64,000 bases of DNA from positions 8,007,384 through 8,071,383 of the forward strand of contig NW_004955446.1 of assembly GCF_000276665.1 (NCBI RefSeq), in the 5' to 3' direction. Position 1 is the stretch's first letter. Each line of letters starts with the position of its first letter. A model generated the notes under the pieces. The model saw only the letters and a program-made list of their open reading frames with translations. It was not told the DNA's origin and did not search any database. Origin of the DNA: Chinchilla lanigera (taxonomy: Eukaryota; Chordata; Mammalia; Rodentia; Chinchillidae). The position numbers and the translations under genes are program-made. Positions 1-11,946 of this stretch are shown here, piece after piece.

Positions 1-76
1 TCTAACAAGAGCCAGCGAGGCACCTTCTGGAGCAAGAACTCTAGGAAGTGGGTAATGCACGGGCTTTGGAGGAAAG

Positions 77-262
77 CAGGCTGGGCTTAAATTCAAGTTC
101 CTGCTACTTACTAACTTTAAGATATTGGGCAACTACTTAACATCTGTTAGCTCCAGAAGTTATTTGTGAAATGGAGGATGTTGTATCTGCTTTATAGTAT
201 TGTTGTGAGGATTGAGTCAGATGAAGCAAATAAAGTGCTTAGTGCGTTGCATGGCACATAGC
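77..262 (+). repeat. MIR SINE fragment (sense)
   Basis: The order of motifs fits the ancient tRNA-derived MIR: a stretch like 'feature-specific loss of a nutrient-like body' is absent, but the cytosine-poor core 'ttgggcaactacttaac', the 'gtgaaatggagga' block and the 'ttgttgtgaggattgag' block follow one another, ending with 'catggcacatag'. It is strongly diverged and has no coding potential. Ends are approximate. Confidence 0.75.
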
Positions 263-1299
263 ATGTGAATGGAGGGGAAGGAAGCATCCCTCCATCCCAT
301 AGCACTATATTGTGTGCAGAGTGTACCCTCAACAATTTTGTGTTTGTTGAATAGATGGTTGAATGGGAAGATGGAAGTGAAGTTTTCCTTCACTGCAGAA
401 CATTTCCTGGAAATTCAAGTGGAATGATTTAGCGGGGAGGCAAAGCTTCTTAGCCAATCCCAGTGGCACTAGATGCTATTTTGAAATTTATTTACTGAGT
501 CTATTCCGCTAAAGGCCCAGTTGAAAGCAAATATGACTTTAGAGAAGGAATAAACTAACCTATTGTGCACCCTGGCTCTAGTCTGGTGGCTGAGCCTCCC
601 ATTGTGGGCAACATTGTAGGTGGAAACAGGTCTGGGCTGCAAGCTGGAGGTTCTGGCCTCCGTGTATGGCTTTGCTAACATCTGGGATCATTTGCCTGGG
701 CCGCTGCACCTCGGTTTTCCTGCTACTTAAATGGTAGATTATATTAGATCTTGGTAATAGGTTTGATTAGTAGTTCTGAAACTAGGGACACGATGCAGGA
801 AAGTTTATGGTGAGGAATAGGGCAGTCATTGGACTGGAAGGACTCTAAAGGTGTCCATGAGGGGATTACAACCTCCAAAGGATAGGAAGTGTCTATGCAA
901 AGTGGTCATGGGCTCCCTGGTGAGGGGTCACAGGGACATTACAGGAGAGTGAGGAGACCTCAACAGTGACAGAATTAGGACTGCTTCCCAATCTTGTTGG
1001 AAGCCAATGTGGTCTATAAAAATTACCCAGGAGTTTTACTGGATGGTGAGCAGTGTCATTAGATCCTCTGGAGAAAAGCCAGTTGACTGCTCTAAATGTG
1101 GTCTTCTACATGGCACCCTTGGGTAGGGAGGGGCTTGTGTGTAATGTGGGAAATTGCCTTGGGGCATTCCAAGACGGGACTATCAACTTGGTGGTGAAAT
1201 CTTGGACTATCAGGAAGCTGTGGGTCTGAGTGACTGGTCTAGTTCACAGCAATCAGGAATGAAGCAGCTCTTTGTGGCTGTAGGTATCCCAGCAACCAG
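263..1299. other. Unassigned non-coding stretch
   Basis: I see no recognised repeat and no open frame that looks like a gene. The 70-codon frame on the minus strand near 469-681 has no recognisable domain. Probably very old, decayed sequence. Confidence 0.5.
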
Positions 1300-1472
1300 T
1301 TCTTCATTCAATAGTTACTGAACATTCCACGGGTAGGCATCACAGTGGACGTTTCACATGGGTTAGATCATGTATACCTCAGAGAAGAAAGTAGCAAAGC
1401 TGAGATTTGAACGTAAGATCTTTGGATCTTTGGATGCCAAAATTCAGGCGTTTTTCCAAGTGTATCACATAA
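1300..1472 (-). repeat. MIR SINE fragment (antisense)
   Basis: Read on the plus strand it shows the reverse-MIR pattern: a 'cctcagagaagaaagtagcaa' -like block, then 'gctgagatttgaac', then a run ending in 'ccaagtgtatcac'. This corresponds to the usual 'gaggctcagagagg ... gggattcgaaccc' order of antisense MIR. Diverged, ends approximate. Confidence 0.55.
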
Positions 1473-4154
1473 CCTTCAGGATGCTCTGCAGATAATTCTC
1501 TGCTGTGGTTCTGTGTTCTTTGCCCAGGGGCACTGTGGATAGAATTATTGTCTTCATATTATTGTTATTTTCAGGCATTTCAGGAACAAAGAAACAATCA
1601 CCACCAATGTTTCCTATTATCATCCACTCTGAGAGAGAATTTTAAGTCATTAGCTTATATTTTTCAGCTGTCAGGGTTCCAATCTAAGTTTTTGTTAGAT
1701 CTTTCTTTTGTTTACACTTCATTAGAGCTTTGTGTTTTCTTGTCCACTTTTGGGAACTCATGTTTAGGTTTTATTGAGACTCATTTGTTAGTGTTCTAAA
1801 AGGTTAATGAAGAAGCTCTCAGCTCTCTAGGTTTTTGATTAAGATGTTGCAAAGAAGAGGACAGAGTGTGTCAGTTTATGGGCCAGACATATCCATTGAT
1901 AGAGGTGGGTATTCCAGACATGCTCCATAATAAGCAGCACATTAACTGAGACTGGAAAAATTGGAGTGGCCTCTGCAGGGCTGGTGTCCTGGGCAGGGCC
2001 TGTTAAGGTGAGGAATTAGCCAGTGCTCACATTTAACATGCAGACCCCTGAGACTGGGCGGGAGCCACATGCTGCAGGGAGCTGTGAATTTACATTAGAA
2101 GAATCAATATCACGACCACCACCGACTGTAAGCCATTGTCAGGTGTGGAGCCTCTGCCTACCTGATAATCTTTCACTGAAATCTTGTCTCTCCACCATCT
2201 TAGAATGAGGGTGGGAGGTGTGCTTTGTCCAAGGATGTGTATTACTCACTTTTTGAAGCTTTAACAATTGCATAAACCAAAGAAAGAGGTTCGCACAATG
2301 TGGTCTTTTTTCTCTTTATGATTATTTGTCTTTTGTTTCTTTAAAATTCCTTAGGAAATGTATCATATATTTAAGAGTTTATATTGTATAGTTTAAAGTC
2401 TAATAAAATAAGCTATATGTATTCACTGCTTACTTAAGGAGCATGAATCCTTTTTCTTTTCCCAGTCTCTTCCCTGAGCCATGCCTTGGAATGAGTTTTA
2501 TCATATCCATTTCTCAACTGTTTCACCACATGTGATAGTTGCTTCATTATAACCCTTTCCTCTATTTAAAATGCAGCTTTGTTTGATAAAGCCCTGTGTG
2601 TCCCATAGCAATACCATAGTGTAACCCTGTCCATAGAAACTGATTCTATTTTTAAAATAGATCAGAAGGCCTAGATCACAAGCCCATCTGTTTTGATATT
2701 TTTCTGATGCATAATCATATGAAAAAATTTGTGCAATAAGCAACCTTCAAGTCTCTATCCCGCCATATCACATCAAACTAATTTTTAATTCTATAAATTA
2801 ATGTATTTTATAGCAGGATGTTAGGACAAGGAATATATATATAGTGTGTACTTGGAGTCTGATAAGAGCTTGCCTTTCAGTATAGTAAAAAATGAATTAA
2901 AATTTTTTGAACCATATCTCATCCATTTTTTCCCCAACCCACATTCTTCTGCAGCAGGTGAAATTCTGAGCTCTTGGTCACAGAATGATACAGTCACAAA
3001 AAGTGGTAAGGGAGTCTGAACATCTTTGTGATTTTCCAGGTCCAAAGTTAAAATAAAACTCAGATGCTGATGTGGCTTTATGCCATTACAACTGCTCTGA
3101 TTTAGCACAAGTTTGTCTTTTTACATTAGGGATCATATCCATTAGGAATCTTTGAGGCAAGCAATTAGAACCGCTCTGGCTGGCTTAAGCACAAAAGTAA
3201 TTTCCTGAGAGTTTTCAGGCATCTTCTGGAATCACTGAGAATTTTTGGGTGCTAGACTTAGAATATGATAGGAACAAAGAAAAGCAGAGCCACTTTTGGA
3301 GTCACACCAGAGGATGAGCCTTGTGAGCCATTTCTGCAGCTACCACTGAGCACCACACACAGGGCTTGCATGGCCATAGCTGGTGCTGGCCACAAATGCT
3401 GCTAGCGTGGCACAAGCTGCTGCCACTGCAGTCACCATAATGAAGGCTCTCTGTTCTCTGAGTCACTGACCCCTGACTGGAAGCCATGGGGTGGATCTAT
3501 CTTATTGCCCATACATGGAGGGATCACGTTCTGTGCCATAACTGCCAGGGCTAGAAAAGCAAGGATCTAGCTATTTGGACTGCATTAAAGACAGTGATTT
3601 CATTGCCCACTAAGATTCATAAGGTGGAAAATTCATCAAATACTGGAAGGGGTACAGGAGCTGGAGGGCCACAATTTGCCATATGTATGCAACTTATTTT
3701 CTCTGCAAAGGCTTTCTTCTGAACCTTTCATTTTCTTTCTTTCTGACATCTTGTTTTCTGTCAAATAATTTATTAATAGCATGTATTTCAATAGGGAGAA
3801 GAAAAGAGAAAGAGATAACCTTCAAAAATTATTTTGTATTACAGTTCTCTTGAAGTTTCTGTAAGCAATATTCAGAGAGATAATACTGCCCTTGACCCTC
3901 CCCTCAAACCCACACTACTCCTGAAGCTATGACACCCCAACACCAAGAACATGGAAATGGAGTGAATCTACTCCCCAAGAGTACAACTCTGATAGGCCTG
4001 GGATGGATTAGAAGGGTGGAAAACTTGACCCTTTTATACCTTACTTATATAAGTTATATAGTCTTGGAATTTCCAGGGACATAACATTTTAATTTTGGGA
4101 TTTATGCCTCATTATAATTCAAAGATAGATGGATGCTCAAACATAAGGAAATCG
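1473..4154. other. Unassigned stretch, possible old LTR-like patch
   Basis: No convincing gene. Frames of 60 to 95 codons occur on both strands without domains. The part around 3165-3560 starts with 'ctctggctggcttaagcac', which resembles the end of an old mammalian interspersed repeat, but I cannot name the family. The rest shows nothing recognisable. Confidence 0.45.
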
Positions 4155-4372
4155 AGTATAGGAATCACAGTTTTGAAATCAACCTGTTTGAGAATGCTCC
4201 TAAGGCTTTGAGACCTCAGACAAGTTCCTTTTCACTCTCAGGATCTCTTGCTGATCTAAGAAAGGACAGTGATCATTCCTATCCCATAGGGTTAAGTGTA
4301 GGGAATAAATAAATTCATATACTTATATGTAAAGTGCACAATGAGTGCTTAATAAATGATGGCTGTTTCTAT
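4155..4372 (+). repeat. MIR SINE (sense)
   Basis: Shows the MIR order: 'cctcagacaagttcctt', a 'tcctatcccatagggtt' block, then 'gtaaagtgcacaatgagtgc' and a closing 'ttaataaatgatggctg'. The last block is the typical 3' end shared by MIR and L2 families. Ends approximate. Confidence 0.75.
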
Positions 4373-5304
4373 TCCAATTCCCAATATAGAAATAGAAGAA
4401 AAGCTTTTTTTTTTTTCCAAAATAAAAGGAATGGCTTTAGAGGACATGTTCAAGTGAAGGTAGCTGACTAAATGGAGGGCACTGATGAAGCAACTCCAAA
4501 GGTGGACCTACGGGCATCCCAAGTGCCCTCAACAGATGACTGTCTGGCACAGTAACTCTTGAGAACTTGGATAATGCTGAGTCTCTTGAGCAAGGAAACT
4601 CCTACTCTTGATGGCAAAATACCAAGAATTCAGGCATTACCCATCAATTCCTACAGCCTTGTGGAAATGTATACCCTTCTACCAAAGTTCATAAATGTGG
4701 CAACCGCATTCACCAACATCACTGACAGCTTTCCCTGACTTGGTTCAGCCAAAGTGTTGTGTTTGTGGTGATGGGAAGAAGGTAGGAAGCAGTTTTGGGG
4801 AAAGCAGCAGTGGGCGTTTGACAATCAGTCCATAAATAAGAGGCCATCCAAGCTGGGAGCTAAAACTTTTCATTGTCTTCAAGGAAAATTTAAAAATAAA
4901 TATAAAGTGTTTTCTCCTCCTAAAGAAAGATCACCAGGACTTACTATTATTTACCTGGAGATGACTCCTGGTGTACTCTTTTTCAGTCTCATCCATTTTC
5001 AGTATTACGCTGTCTAGTAGTTATAAGTGCGTTCAACTGGTTTTGCTCTGATAAAGAGTTTCAAGGTCTAAATTCTCTTCTCATATGACTAGGTAAATCA
5101 TTACTTATCACATAATTAAGTTACTTATGAGGGATGATTTTCCAACATGAAAAGCTTAGGCAGAATGATACATGGAATGGGGTTAAAAATCTTTTCTCAA
5201 ATTTTTAAGTGTGTAATGCAGTTATAATATTAGGATGTCATAGGGTGAGGGATGCTGTGGGGTGGGGGTCAAGTGCATGTGTACGATAGATCTCTTAATC
5301 CTTT
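4373..5304. other. Unassigned non-coding stretch
   Basis: A short A/T run lies near 4404. No domain-bearing frame, SINE or LTR could be identified. Confidence 0.45.
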
Positions 5305-5935
5305 CCTCTTACCTAACTGAAGTTGTATATCCTTTCAAGAACTCTCCCCAACTCTGCCCCCAGAACCCCCAGACCTTAGTAACCCTACACAAATGGTGAA
5401 TGTATGGCATGAGTGCTGTAGCCAATTGTTCCTTATCATTAAAGTACTAAAATGTTTGCCGTCAATTCTCTCTGCTTAGAGGAGTTTGAACTTTTTTAGA
5501 TTCCACTTGTACATGAGACGATGTGGTAGTTTTCTTTCTGGCTTACTTATTTCACTTATTTCTTCCAGTTTCTTCCATAGTGTTTCAAATGACAGAATTT
5601 CATTTTGTGTTAAAGACTGAATAATAGTTGACTATCTCTATGTACCACTTTTTAAATAATTCGTTCACCTGTAGATGAACACTTCAGTCACTTCCATATG
5701 ATGGCCATTGTAAATAAGGCTGTAAAGAACACAGGAGGGTGGATATCTCTTTACCATACCGGATACATACCCACCAGTGGGACTGCTAGATCATATGGTA
5801 GCTCTGTTTTAATTTTTGAGGAACCTCCTTACTACTCTTTAACACATCCTTGCCAACACTTAATTTGTCTTTTTGATGAAGGACAGATGGTAATCTTATG
5901 GTTTTAATTTGAAAGGAAATGGATATTTTTAAATA
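5305..5935 (-). mobile_element. LINE-1 3' end, antisense and 5'-truncated
   Basis: The minus strand carries the C-terminal part of L1 ORF2 and its 3' UTR. Plus-strand landmarks in reverse order are a pyrimidine-rich 3' UTR-like part (about 5310-5390), 'gatgaacacttcagtcac', 'ccattgtaaataaggctg', 'ccaccagtgggactgctag' with 'atcatatggtagc', and 'gaggaacctccttac'. These are the reverse complements of the conserved end of L1 ORF2. The frame is broken by stops, so it is dead. Age looks old to intermediate. Confidence 0.85.
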
Positions 5936-8461
5936 TTATGAGTCATAGTAATAAACTTGAAAATGTTGATCAGACCACATGAAGAATTTCTCCTATTTTG
6001 GCTAGTAAAATATCCAAGGATCACAATAAAAGTGGGCAGTCTTTCTCTTTGTTCCCATATACTTCTTGCCACCTATCTTAAAGTCCATTCATTTTTTCTT
6101 TAAAATTCAGACTTTCAAGGTGTTTAATTCCTGCTGTGGGTGAGTGGAAGCAAGCCTAAGATGAAAGAAACAATTCCACGTACTGTCAGAGACCCTGGTA
6201 GGAGTACCACTCTGTGTGTTCTAGGCTGAGGGCAAGCATCCTCGCTTGCCTTGAAAAAGAGTCAAAGATGGAAATAGAGAGGGGCTGGGTCCCCCAGAAT
6301 GGGCAGCTCCTGGTCTGAACTACTAGTGTCGTAGAGGCAGATCTAACAAAAAAATGAGGAAAGAAACCACAGGAAAATACGTGGCAGAGTTTTTTCCTAC
6401 GTGAGAACTGCCTTCCTGCTCTCCCAGAGGAGGATGAAAGGGGAATTCGTTGAGTGTAGACTTCCTTTAGATTCCGCCATCTGGAGAAGCAATCTAGAAT
6501 AGACTTGAACATAACTGATCTGCTCCTTTGTGGGAAGAGTGAATGTGAAGATGTGAGAACATGGTCAATGGATAAGATTGTTGCTTAACAGAAAACAGAA
6601 GAGTACTGTCTCCTGTGGGTGGGTGCAGCTCTGAGTCAATGCACACTGATTTTTGCGTTCTCAAAGCAGTTCACAGTGCAGTCACAGAGGCCTGTCTGGC
6701 TAGGCACTAGTAGCTGCTTTTCTTGGTAACTGTTGACTGGGTCTGGACTCTTATTTGCCCCCTTAGCTGAGTATTTTGGTGCAGTTGACAGCCTCTACGC
6801 TTCACATGGTCATGGACAGCGGTAATGGCAAGCGCTGGGAAGTGTAATATTGAGGAAGGGGAATCAAACAACTTATGGAATAGGCGTCTAAGTAAGGTAG
6901 AGGGATGGTGAGGCAGAAGATGGGAGGGTTCTGAAGGGAAGTTGAGCTTATTTGCTTTATTCTCCCATTAATAGGATATGGAGTGGATTATGCACTGTGT
7001 TTTACGTACACAAAAGAATGGAAAAGAAAAGGAACAGTCTTTGTTTCACAGCTGTCTACAGTCCAACTTGGTGATTCCATTTCCCCATCCTGTAGGTCCC
7101 ACTGCTTACTGCATTTACTTCTCATTTCTCTTTAAGAAAGCAGAGGCAAAATCAGATACTGTGCTAATGGAATGTTATGTTGTGGTCTTTGATTATATTT
7201 CCCTCCCAAAGCCTCCATATTCCACATTGTTATAAATAATGTACTTTGTAGAAAAACTTCTTAATTTGAAAATGTTGCAAATGGCTTTTTATCAGGCACT
7301 AAGGACTGCCAGAAAAAAAATGGATTTAATTATGAACCATTGTTGTGGAATGAACCATTGTTATGGAATGGACCATCTTGAATAATTGAAGTCAAGTTTC
7401 CAAAAATTAAAAAATAGGCTTTTTGAAAAGGCATTTTGAAAAGGCCTTGGAATAATCAGCAGCCTTTGGTTGATTGGTTTCCAGTAAGTTTTCAGCAAAT
7501 AGAAGCTGTCAGATTTATACTGGTACCAACTCAGATGAGGGTTTACTGGGACTTCATCAGCACTTCCTTGCTTAGACAAGATTTGGTTCAGGAGAATCCC
7601 TCAGCCCCTGTGCATTAAGATGGAGCATTAGAAAAACTCTTGGGACTGAATTTTCAGAGTCTGAGTTCCTGGGGTCACTTCAGGTAATAAAGCCTTAAAC
7701 AACCTTAGCTTTTGGAGCTGCCCTAAAGGTGAAGATGAGAGAGGTTGATATTTCTTTGTAAGAATTCTTGGGGTTAGAGAAGTTTTGGCCTGAGCAAGAT
7801 GGGCAAAGTTACAAATGAGTAGATATTCCCAGAGATTGATGGACTCTGCCAAAGTGGCTGTCACTGCTGCTGTCTAGTCCCCGAAGAAAGGTCTTATACG
7901 TAAGTGAGTAGAAAAGAGGACTTAGGGATTTGTCCTCTGGTAGCTGGTAACTTGAAGTATTAGCTTCACTTGTGCATAGTGGTCACCTAAGTCTTCTAGG
8001 GAGAATTTGAGAATCTCACATCTGATTGGATGTCAGTGAGATAAAATAAAAGTCTAGATGATGAGCTGATCTTCCTTGTTATTGCTTAGAGTTCCATTTA
8101 TCTCTTAAAAAGATAATAAATGAAAGGTTCTATTAGTTAAAATTATACACAAATTAAGAAAATTTAGGCAAATCTGTAGATAATTGAAATGTAATCTTTC
8201 GGGGGAAACATTCAATAGTCTCTTTTCAACATGTGAGTTAGTTTCCTAATTAACATTAAATTAATATTTTACAATGAACTATTTTCCCTATGCCAGGATT
8301 TGTCATAGGCTGGTTAAAAAAATGGATTAGACATTCATTACTACCCAGAGTTAATAACTTGCCCTAGCTCTCTTAATGTTCAGTTAGTACTTAAAGAGCA
8401 CATAGTTTTAAATGCAACCTCTACAGATTTGGATACATAAACGTGGCTCTTGCCAGAAGTG
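5936..8461. other. Unassigned stretch with an 18-bp minisatellite
   Basis: No recognised mobile element. A 108-codon minus-strand frame at 6186-6512 has no recognisable domain or neighbouring splice pattern, so I do not call it a gene. An 18-bp unit (TGAACCATTGTTGTGGAA) is repeated about 2.4 times at 7333-7376. Confidence 0.45.
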
Positions 8462-8526
8462 CAAAATGATTAGCAAAATGTTTGCCTGACATGCAGGAGG
8501 CGCTGGGTTTAATCTCCAGTACTTCA
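8462..8526 (+). repeat. ID SINE fragment (sense)
   Basis: The central and 3' parts of an ID element are visible: 'agcaaaatgtttgcctgac', then 'gcaggaggcgctgggttt' and 'aatctccagtacttc', the last matching the B-box region of the tRNA-derived ID. The 5' end and tail are gone. Confidence 0.6.
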
Positions 8527-10274
8527 TACATGTGATTTGCCTACTGAAGCAGAATTTGTTTTGCCAGTAAAATTCACATCATTAAGATCTCTTGTCCTTT
8601 ATTTTCTAGTCCCAAGAGTTTTTAAAAGTGAAATTCAATATAACATATCTCATTTTTTTAAACTTTTGATCAAACTAGTAGTAGTTTCTATTTGCAATAA
8701 GGCATTTGCAGCACACTTTTTCATATATCTTATAGTTTCAAGGGGAAAAGTTGGAAATCATCCTCGCCTACTGTCCCTTCCCAAGTTCTGGATGCAAACA
8801 CATAATGGTCAAAGACTTTCTCAGCTTAGAAAAGCCTCCCTCCCCTCTCGGCAAGGAGGTCTCAGCTCCTTTTTTTTTCTCAGAAACTTGTTCCAGTGTG
8901 ATGCATCTGCACTGTGATGTAAATTGGTTGTCCCTGGAGTCCCACAAAAGCAAGAGCTGGGATTTGTTTGAGCTCTTGATTTATTGGGACATATCTGATG
9001 GTTTGTTGTCCACTGACCCCTGTGATATGAATCTTCCTTCAGCTGATATTTGGTCTCAGGGAAATTCTTCCCTGGCTCCAAAGAAGCAATAGTTGCATTT
9101 CCTTTTGGGGAAAGATTCAGTTAAATATATTGAAGGCCTTTACTTTTACTCTAAGAAGTTCAAAATCTTCCCTGCAAGACACTTCTTGAAGGAAATTTAG
9201 GATGAAATATTTGTTTGTGGAGATGCTGAGGGAATATTTTGAATGCTGGTATTCTCCCATTTAAAAAAGAAATCAATTATGAAAAGAGAGAAGGTTAGTG
9301 GTTTTCTAGAGAAAAAGCAAAGGCCAGTTTTTTCTTGGAACTGGGAATCTTGATATGGGATTAAGAAGAGACTGGGAAAGATGGAGAGGGATTTATGTCT
9401 TTACTGGTAGAATGGACAAGTTCCTTAATGTGCATCTCTAGTTAATCAAGTAATTAATCATTGATGTGCTAACTCATTAATTTAACAAATATCCACTGGC
9501 ATCCCTGCCAGAAAAGAGTCTGGCACAAGAGTTACAAAGTGAATGAGACACATTTTTTTCTCCTTAAGGAATTTAGAGGGAAATACATATATAACTACAG
9601 CAATGATTTCTCATTCTGTCAAATAAAGGTGGGGAGTAGTTGCTCACCAATGTTAGGGATTTTTTTTTGAGAAAATAATATGTGAAGAGACTTCAAATAG
9701 GAGAATCAAATTCATGTTCACAACTGGTTTTTCTGACAATGCTTTCATCAGCAAACCAAGTGCTGATCACTCAGGACTTGGACTGTGTGGACACTGTCAG
9801 TTTCAATTCTGATTTTTCTAAAAACAGGAAGTGACAATTTATGTAATTTCTTTTGAGGTCCAATCCAATCAAAACTGCTGTCAGTATTTATTCAAGGTAT
9901 CCTTGGTGCTAGAAGTCACTATTGTAATAACAGCTTATAGAACTTTCATAAACATTTCTTCACATTTCACTGTGTAAAAGTCCTGTCCGTAGGTTTTGTT
10001 ACTTTCACTTATCTGTCGCAGAGATGAGGTCTCCATGGTTGTGCTGCATTATAGGAGCAACAGTTTCAGAGAGCGTCTTGTGTGGAATGCTTTCTGCCTC
10101 TCCACCCAGGGAAGTTTGTGCTGTACCTCGAAAAGGGCTAATAAAAGGGCCAGGTATAAGGGCTAAACATAAATCTAGATGAGAAATATCACAGCTATCA
10201 AGGTTGAGTTGATGTCAGAGGCCTTATCATTCTTCTGTTGCTCCAGAGGATGATGTAGCCAGAATGATGTCTCT
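8527..10274. other. Unassigned stretch, possible ancient repeat near 9470-9600
   Basis: Overlapping frames of 126 and 113 codons (8537-8917 and 8751-9092, plus) and 86 codons (minus) occupy the same bases, which argues against any being a gene. Around 9470-9600 a 'cactggcatccctgcc ... gtctggcacaag' pattern resembles an old interspersed repeat of unresolved family. Confidence 0.4.
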
Positions 10275-10374
10275 CCCACAGTGGCCACAGTCCCATACCT
10301 GAGGTCCATGAATATATTAGGTTACAAATAAAAGAGAATTAAAGTTGCAGATGGAGTTGATGTTGCTAATAAGA
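10275..10374 (+). mobile_element. MLT1-type LTR, part A (5' piece)
   Basis: The 'tacctgaggtccatgaatat ... ttaggttac ... gttgcagatggagttgatg' order is that of the 5' half of MLT1-type MaLR LTRs. The match stops at the edge of the antisense MaLR LTR that follows. The rest of the same LTR resumes at 12322 and 12728, so this is the outer and oldest host of the nested cluster. Confidence 0.65.
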
Positions 10375-10457
10375 TGTGTTTTGCTTTCTTGGCGCTGAGA
10401 CACAGTACTGGACACCCGCAACTTAAAGGAGGAAGGGTTTATTTAGGCTCACAGCTT

Positions 10458-10461
10458 GTAG
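10458..10461 (+). repeat. Target-site duplication GTAG, left copy
   Basis: GTAG immediately precedes TGTTATGG, the plus-strand start of the solo LTR. The second GTAG is at 11013-11016. A 4-bp duplication is typical of class I (gamma-like) endogenous retroviruses. Confidence 0.75.
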
Positions 10462-10518
10462 TGTTATGGCAAAAATTTGGGCTGTATTCCGCAAGAGACC
10501 AAAGAGAACAGACAAAGT

Positions 10519-10525
10519 TTTAATT
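10519..10525 (-). promoter_or_regulatory. LTR polyadenylation signal (AATTAAA)
   Basis: On the minus strand the variant signal AATTAAA lies about 80 bp downstream of the TATA-like box and about 60 bp before the LTR end, the expected place for the end of R. Confidence 0.55.
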
Positions 10526-10610
10526 TAGACCGGTCACCTCTCATCCCGACTTGCAAGTCAGGGAAGTGGGGCGTGGACCTGTTTTTGTTCCCAGGTTATA
10601 TGCATTTTTG

Positions 10611-10624
10611 GTTTCCATGGTAAC
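10611..10624. promoter_or_regulatory. RFX-like X-box inside the solo LTR
   Basis: GTTTCCATGGTAAC is a near-perfect inverted repeat matching the RFX X-box form GTTNCCATGGNAAC. It sits just upstream of the LTR TATA-like box. Binding is inferred only from the motif. Confidence 0.5.
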
Positions 10625-11298
10625 AGAAAGGCATGTTGTAGCCCTGGCCACGTGTTGTTTTCCTTGTGCCATGTAACCGGGTCAGGCTCCGGTCATGAGC
10701 CCAACCACAATGATATATACTTTCTATACTCTGTTCTATATGTCCCCCTTTAGATAACCATACATTTCCTTTATGGTTACAATGTTTATCTAGTGCCAGG
10801 GAAGGGATGAAACAACCCAGGCAGGGTCATAGGTGGTTATCTGGGCCCTGGTGTTCTTTGTCTTTGGAGAAGCACTCCAGGGCTAAGTCAGGACTGCAAA
10901 GTTAACTCTTTACAACCCTCTGGGATGTTTCTCAAGACACATTTTGAGGCTTGCATTAAGACTAGAATTATTCTATCTTAAAATGATATACTAAGAGTCA
11001 TTGTCCCCTACAGTAGAAGTTTTACTCTGGAGTCTGTCAGCTCTAAGACAAGGCAACATGGCAAAGAGGCATGGTAGAGGCCTGACTGTGGCATGCTGGT
11101 GGAGAGCAAAGATCAAGAGGCAAAGGAAGGAGAAAGACCATGCTCCTGGTGACCCACCCAGCTCCTCTACCCTGCTCACCTCCTGCTATCTCATTTAGAT
11201 ATAAACTCATCAGTGATATAAACTCATCATTTAGGTATAAACTAGTCCTTTGATTAGTATCATGCCCCCTTTGTCCGATCCACTTCCAAAAACCACAC

Positions 11299-11890
11299 CT
11301 ATAGCAGTATAATTTGTCGTACCTAAATCCTGGAAACAACCCGAATGTCCATCAACTGGGGAATGGATAAAAAAGATGTGGTATTTTTATACAATGGAGT
11401 ATTACTCAGCTATAAAGAAAGATAAACTCAAGGCTTTTATAGGTAAATGGATGCAACCAGAGACCATACTCATAAGTGAATTAAATCAGACCTGCATGTC
11501 TACACATTGTATTATCTTCCTAGTGTAAGAAACTGAGAGAGGAAATAAAATCCAAAAGGTACAATAGATTTTGTGAAAGGGAAAGAAACTGCTCAAAAGG
11601 AAAGAACAACTGGGATGAGGGAAAGGAGAAAAGAAGGAAGGGGGAAAAATACACGTACACACACACACACAGTAGCTAAGAGAATTATACTACTAATTTC
11701 TTTTAGTTCATTGAAAGGAACAGTTAGTGCTTATATTGCTTGATCAATTTTGCATGCATGTATCTGTTAATCTGAGCAGCTACTTTGAAGATAACAATAT
11801 GCAATATAACAACCATTGTTAATTTCCTATCATCTTGTTTTGAAATTCTGAATCATTTTATCATTTTTTAAAAATTCTTTTTTAAAACAG
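11299..11890 (+). mobile_element. LINE-1 3' end, sense, inserted in MaLR LTR 1
   Basis: ORF2 C-terminal landmarks run from about 11330: 'tggaaacaacccgaatgtcc', 'atcaactggggaatggata' and 'gagtattactcagctataaa'. A purine-rich 3' UTR tract follows at 11570-11650, a short CA run at 11658, and a tail region ending near 11887. Flanks show a duplication of CCACAC (11293-11298 and 11891-11896), preceded by similar A runs. The element is 5'-truncated at the very end of ORF2. Its 3' UTR is an inverted match to 12386-12727. Confidence 0.85.
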
Positions 11891-11946
11891 CCACACGAAT
11901 GAGTATATGAGGCTTTGGGGACATCTAGATATAACCCATATAAAGA

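Larger units (their letters stand above)
10462..11012 (-). mobile_element. Solo LTR of a class I-like endogenous retrovirus, antisense
   Basis: The 551-bp element starts TGTTATGG and ends CCCCTACA on the plus strand (TG...CA) and is flanked by GTAG on both sides. Read on the minus strand it starts TGTAGGGG, has a TATA-like CATATAA near 10596-10602, a polyadenylation signal AATTAAA at 10519-10525 and ends CCATAACA. U3 is about 400 bp. A CACGTG E-box (10649-10654) and an RFX-like X-box (10611-10624) lie upstream of the TATA box. No internal retroviral genes remain, as expected after LTR-LTR recombination. It interrupts MaLR LTR 1 and is therefore younger than it. Class I is inferred from the 4-bp duplication. 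Confidence 0.8.
10375..11938 (-). mobile_element. MaLR-type LTR 1, antisense, split by two insertions
   Basis: Three pieces make one LTR of about 415 bp: 10375-10461, 11017-11298 and 11897-11938. The first carries 'caacttaaaggaggaagg' and 'ggctcacagcttgtag', the reverse complement of the LTR 3' part. The last carries 'ggctttggggacatctag', the reverse complement of the LTR start, seen in sense orientation at 17296. The gaps are filled by a solo LTR and an L1 3' end. Comparison with the intact antisense relative at 44564-44986 shows the pieces are in order. Confidence 0.8.

Noticed and set aside
8537..8917. 126-codon plus-strand open frame
   Set aside because: Four frames overlap here on both strands and none shows a domain or coding bias.
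10462..11012. Possible full endogenous provirus
   Set aside because: Only one LTR is present, with no primer-binding site or internal genes next to it, and both flanks are MaLR sequence.
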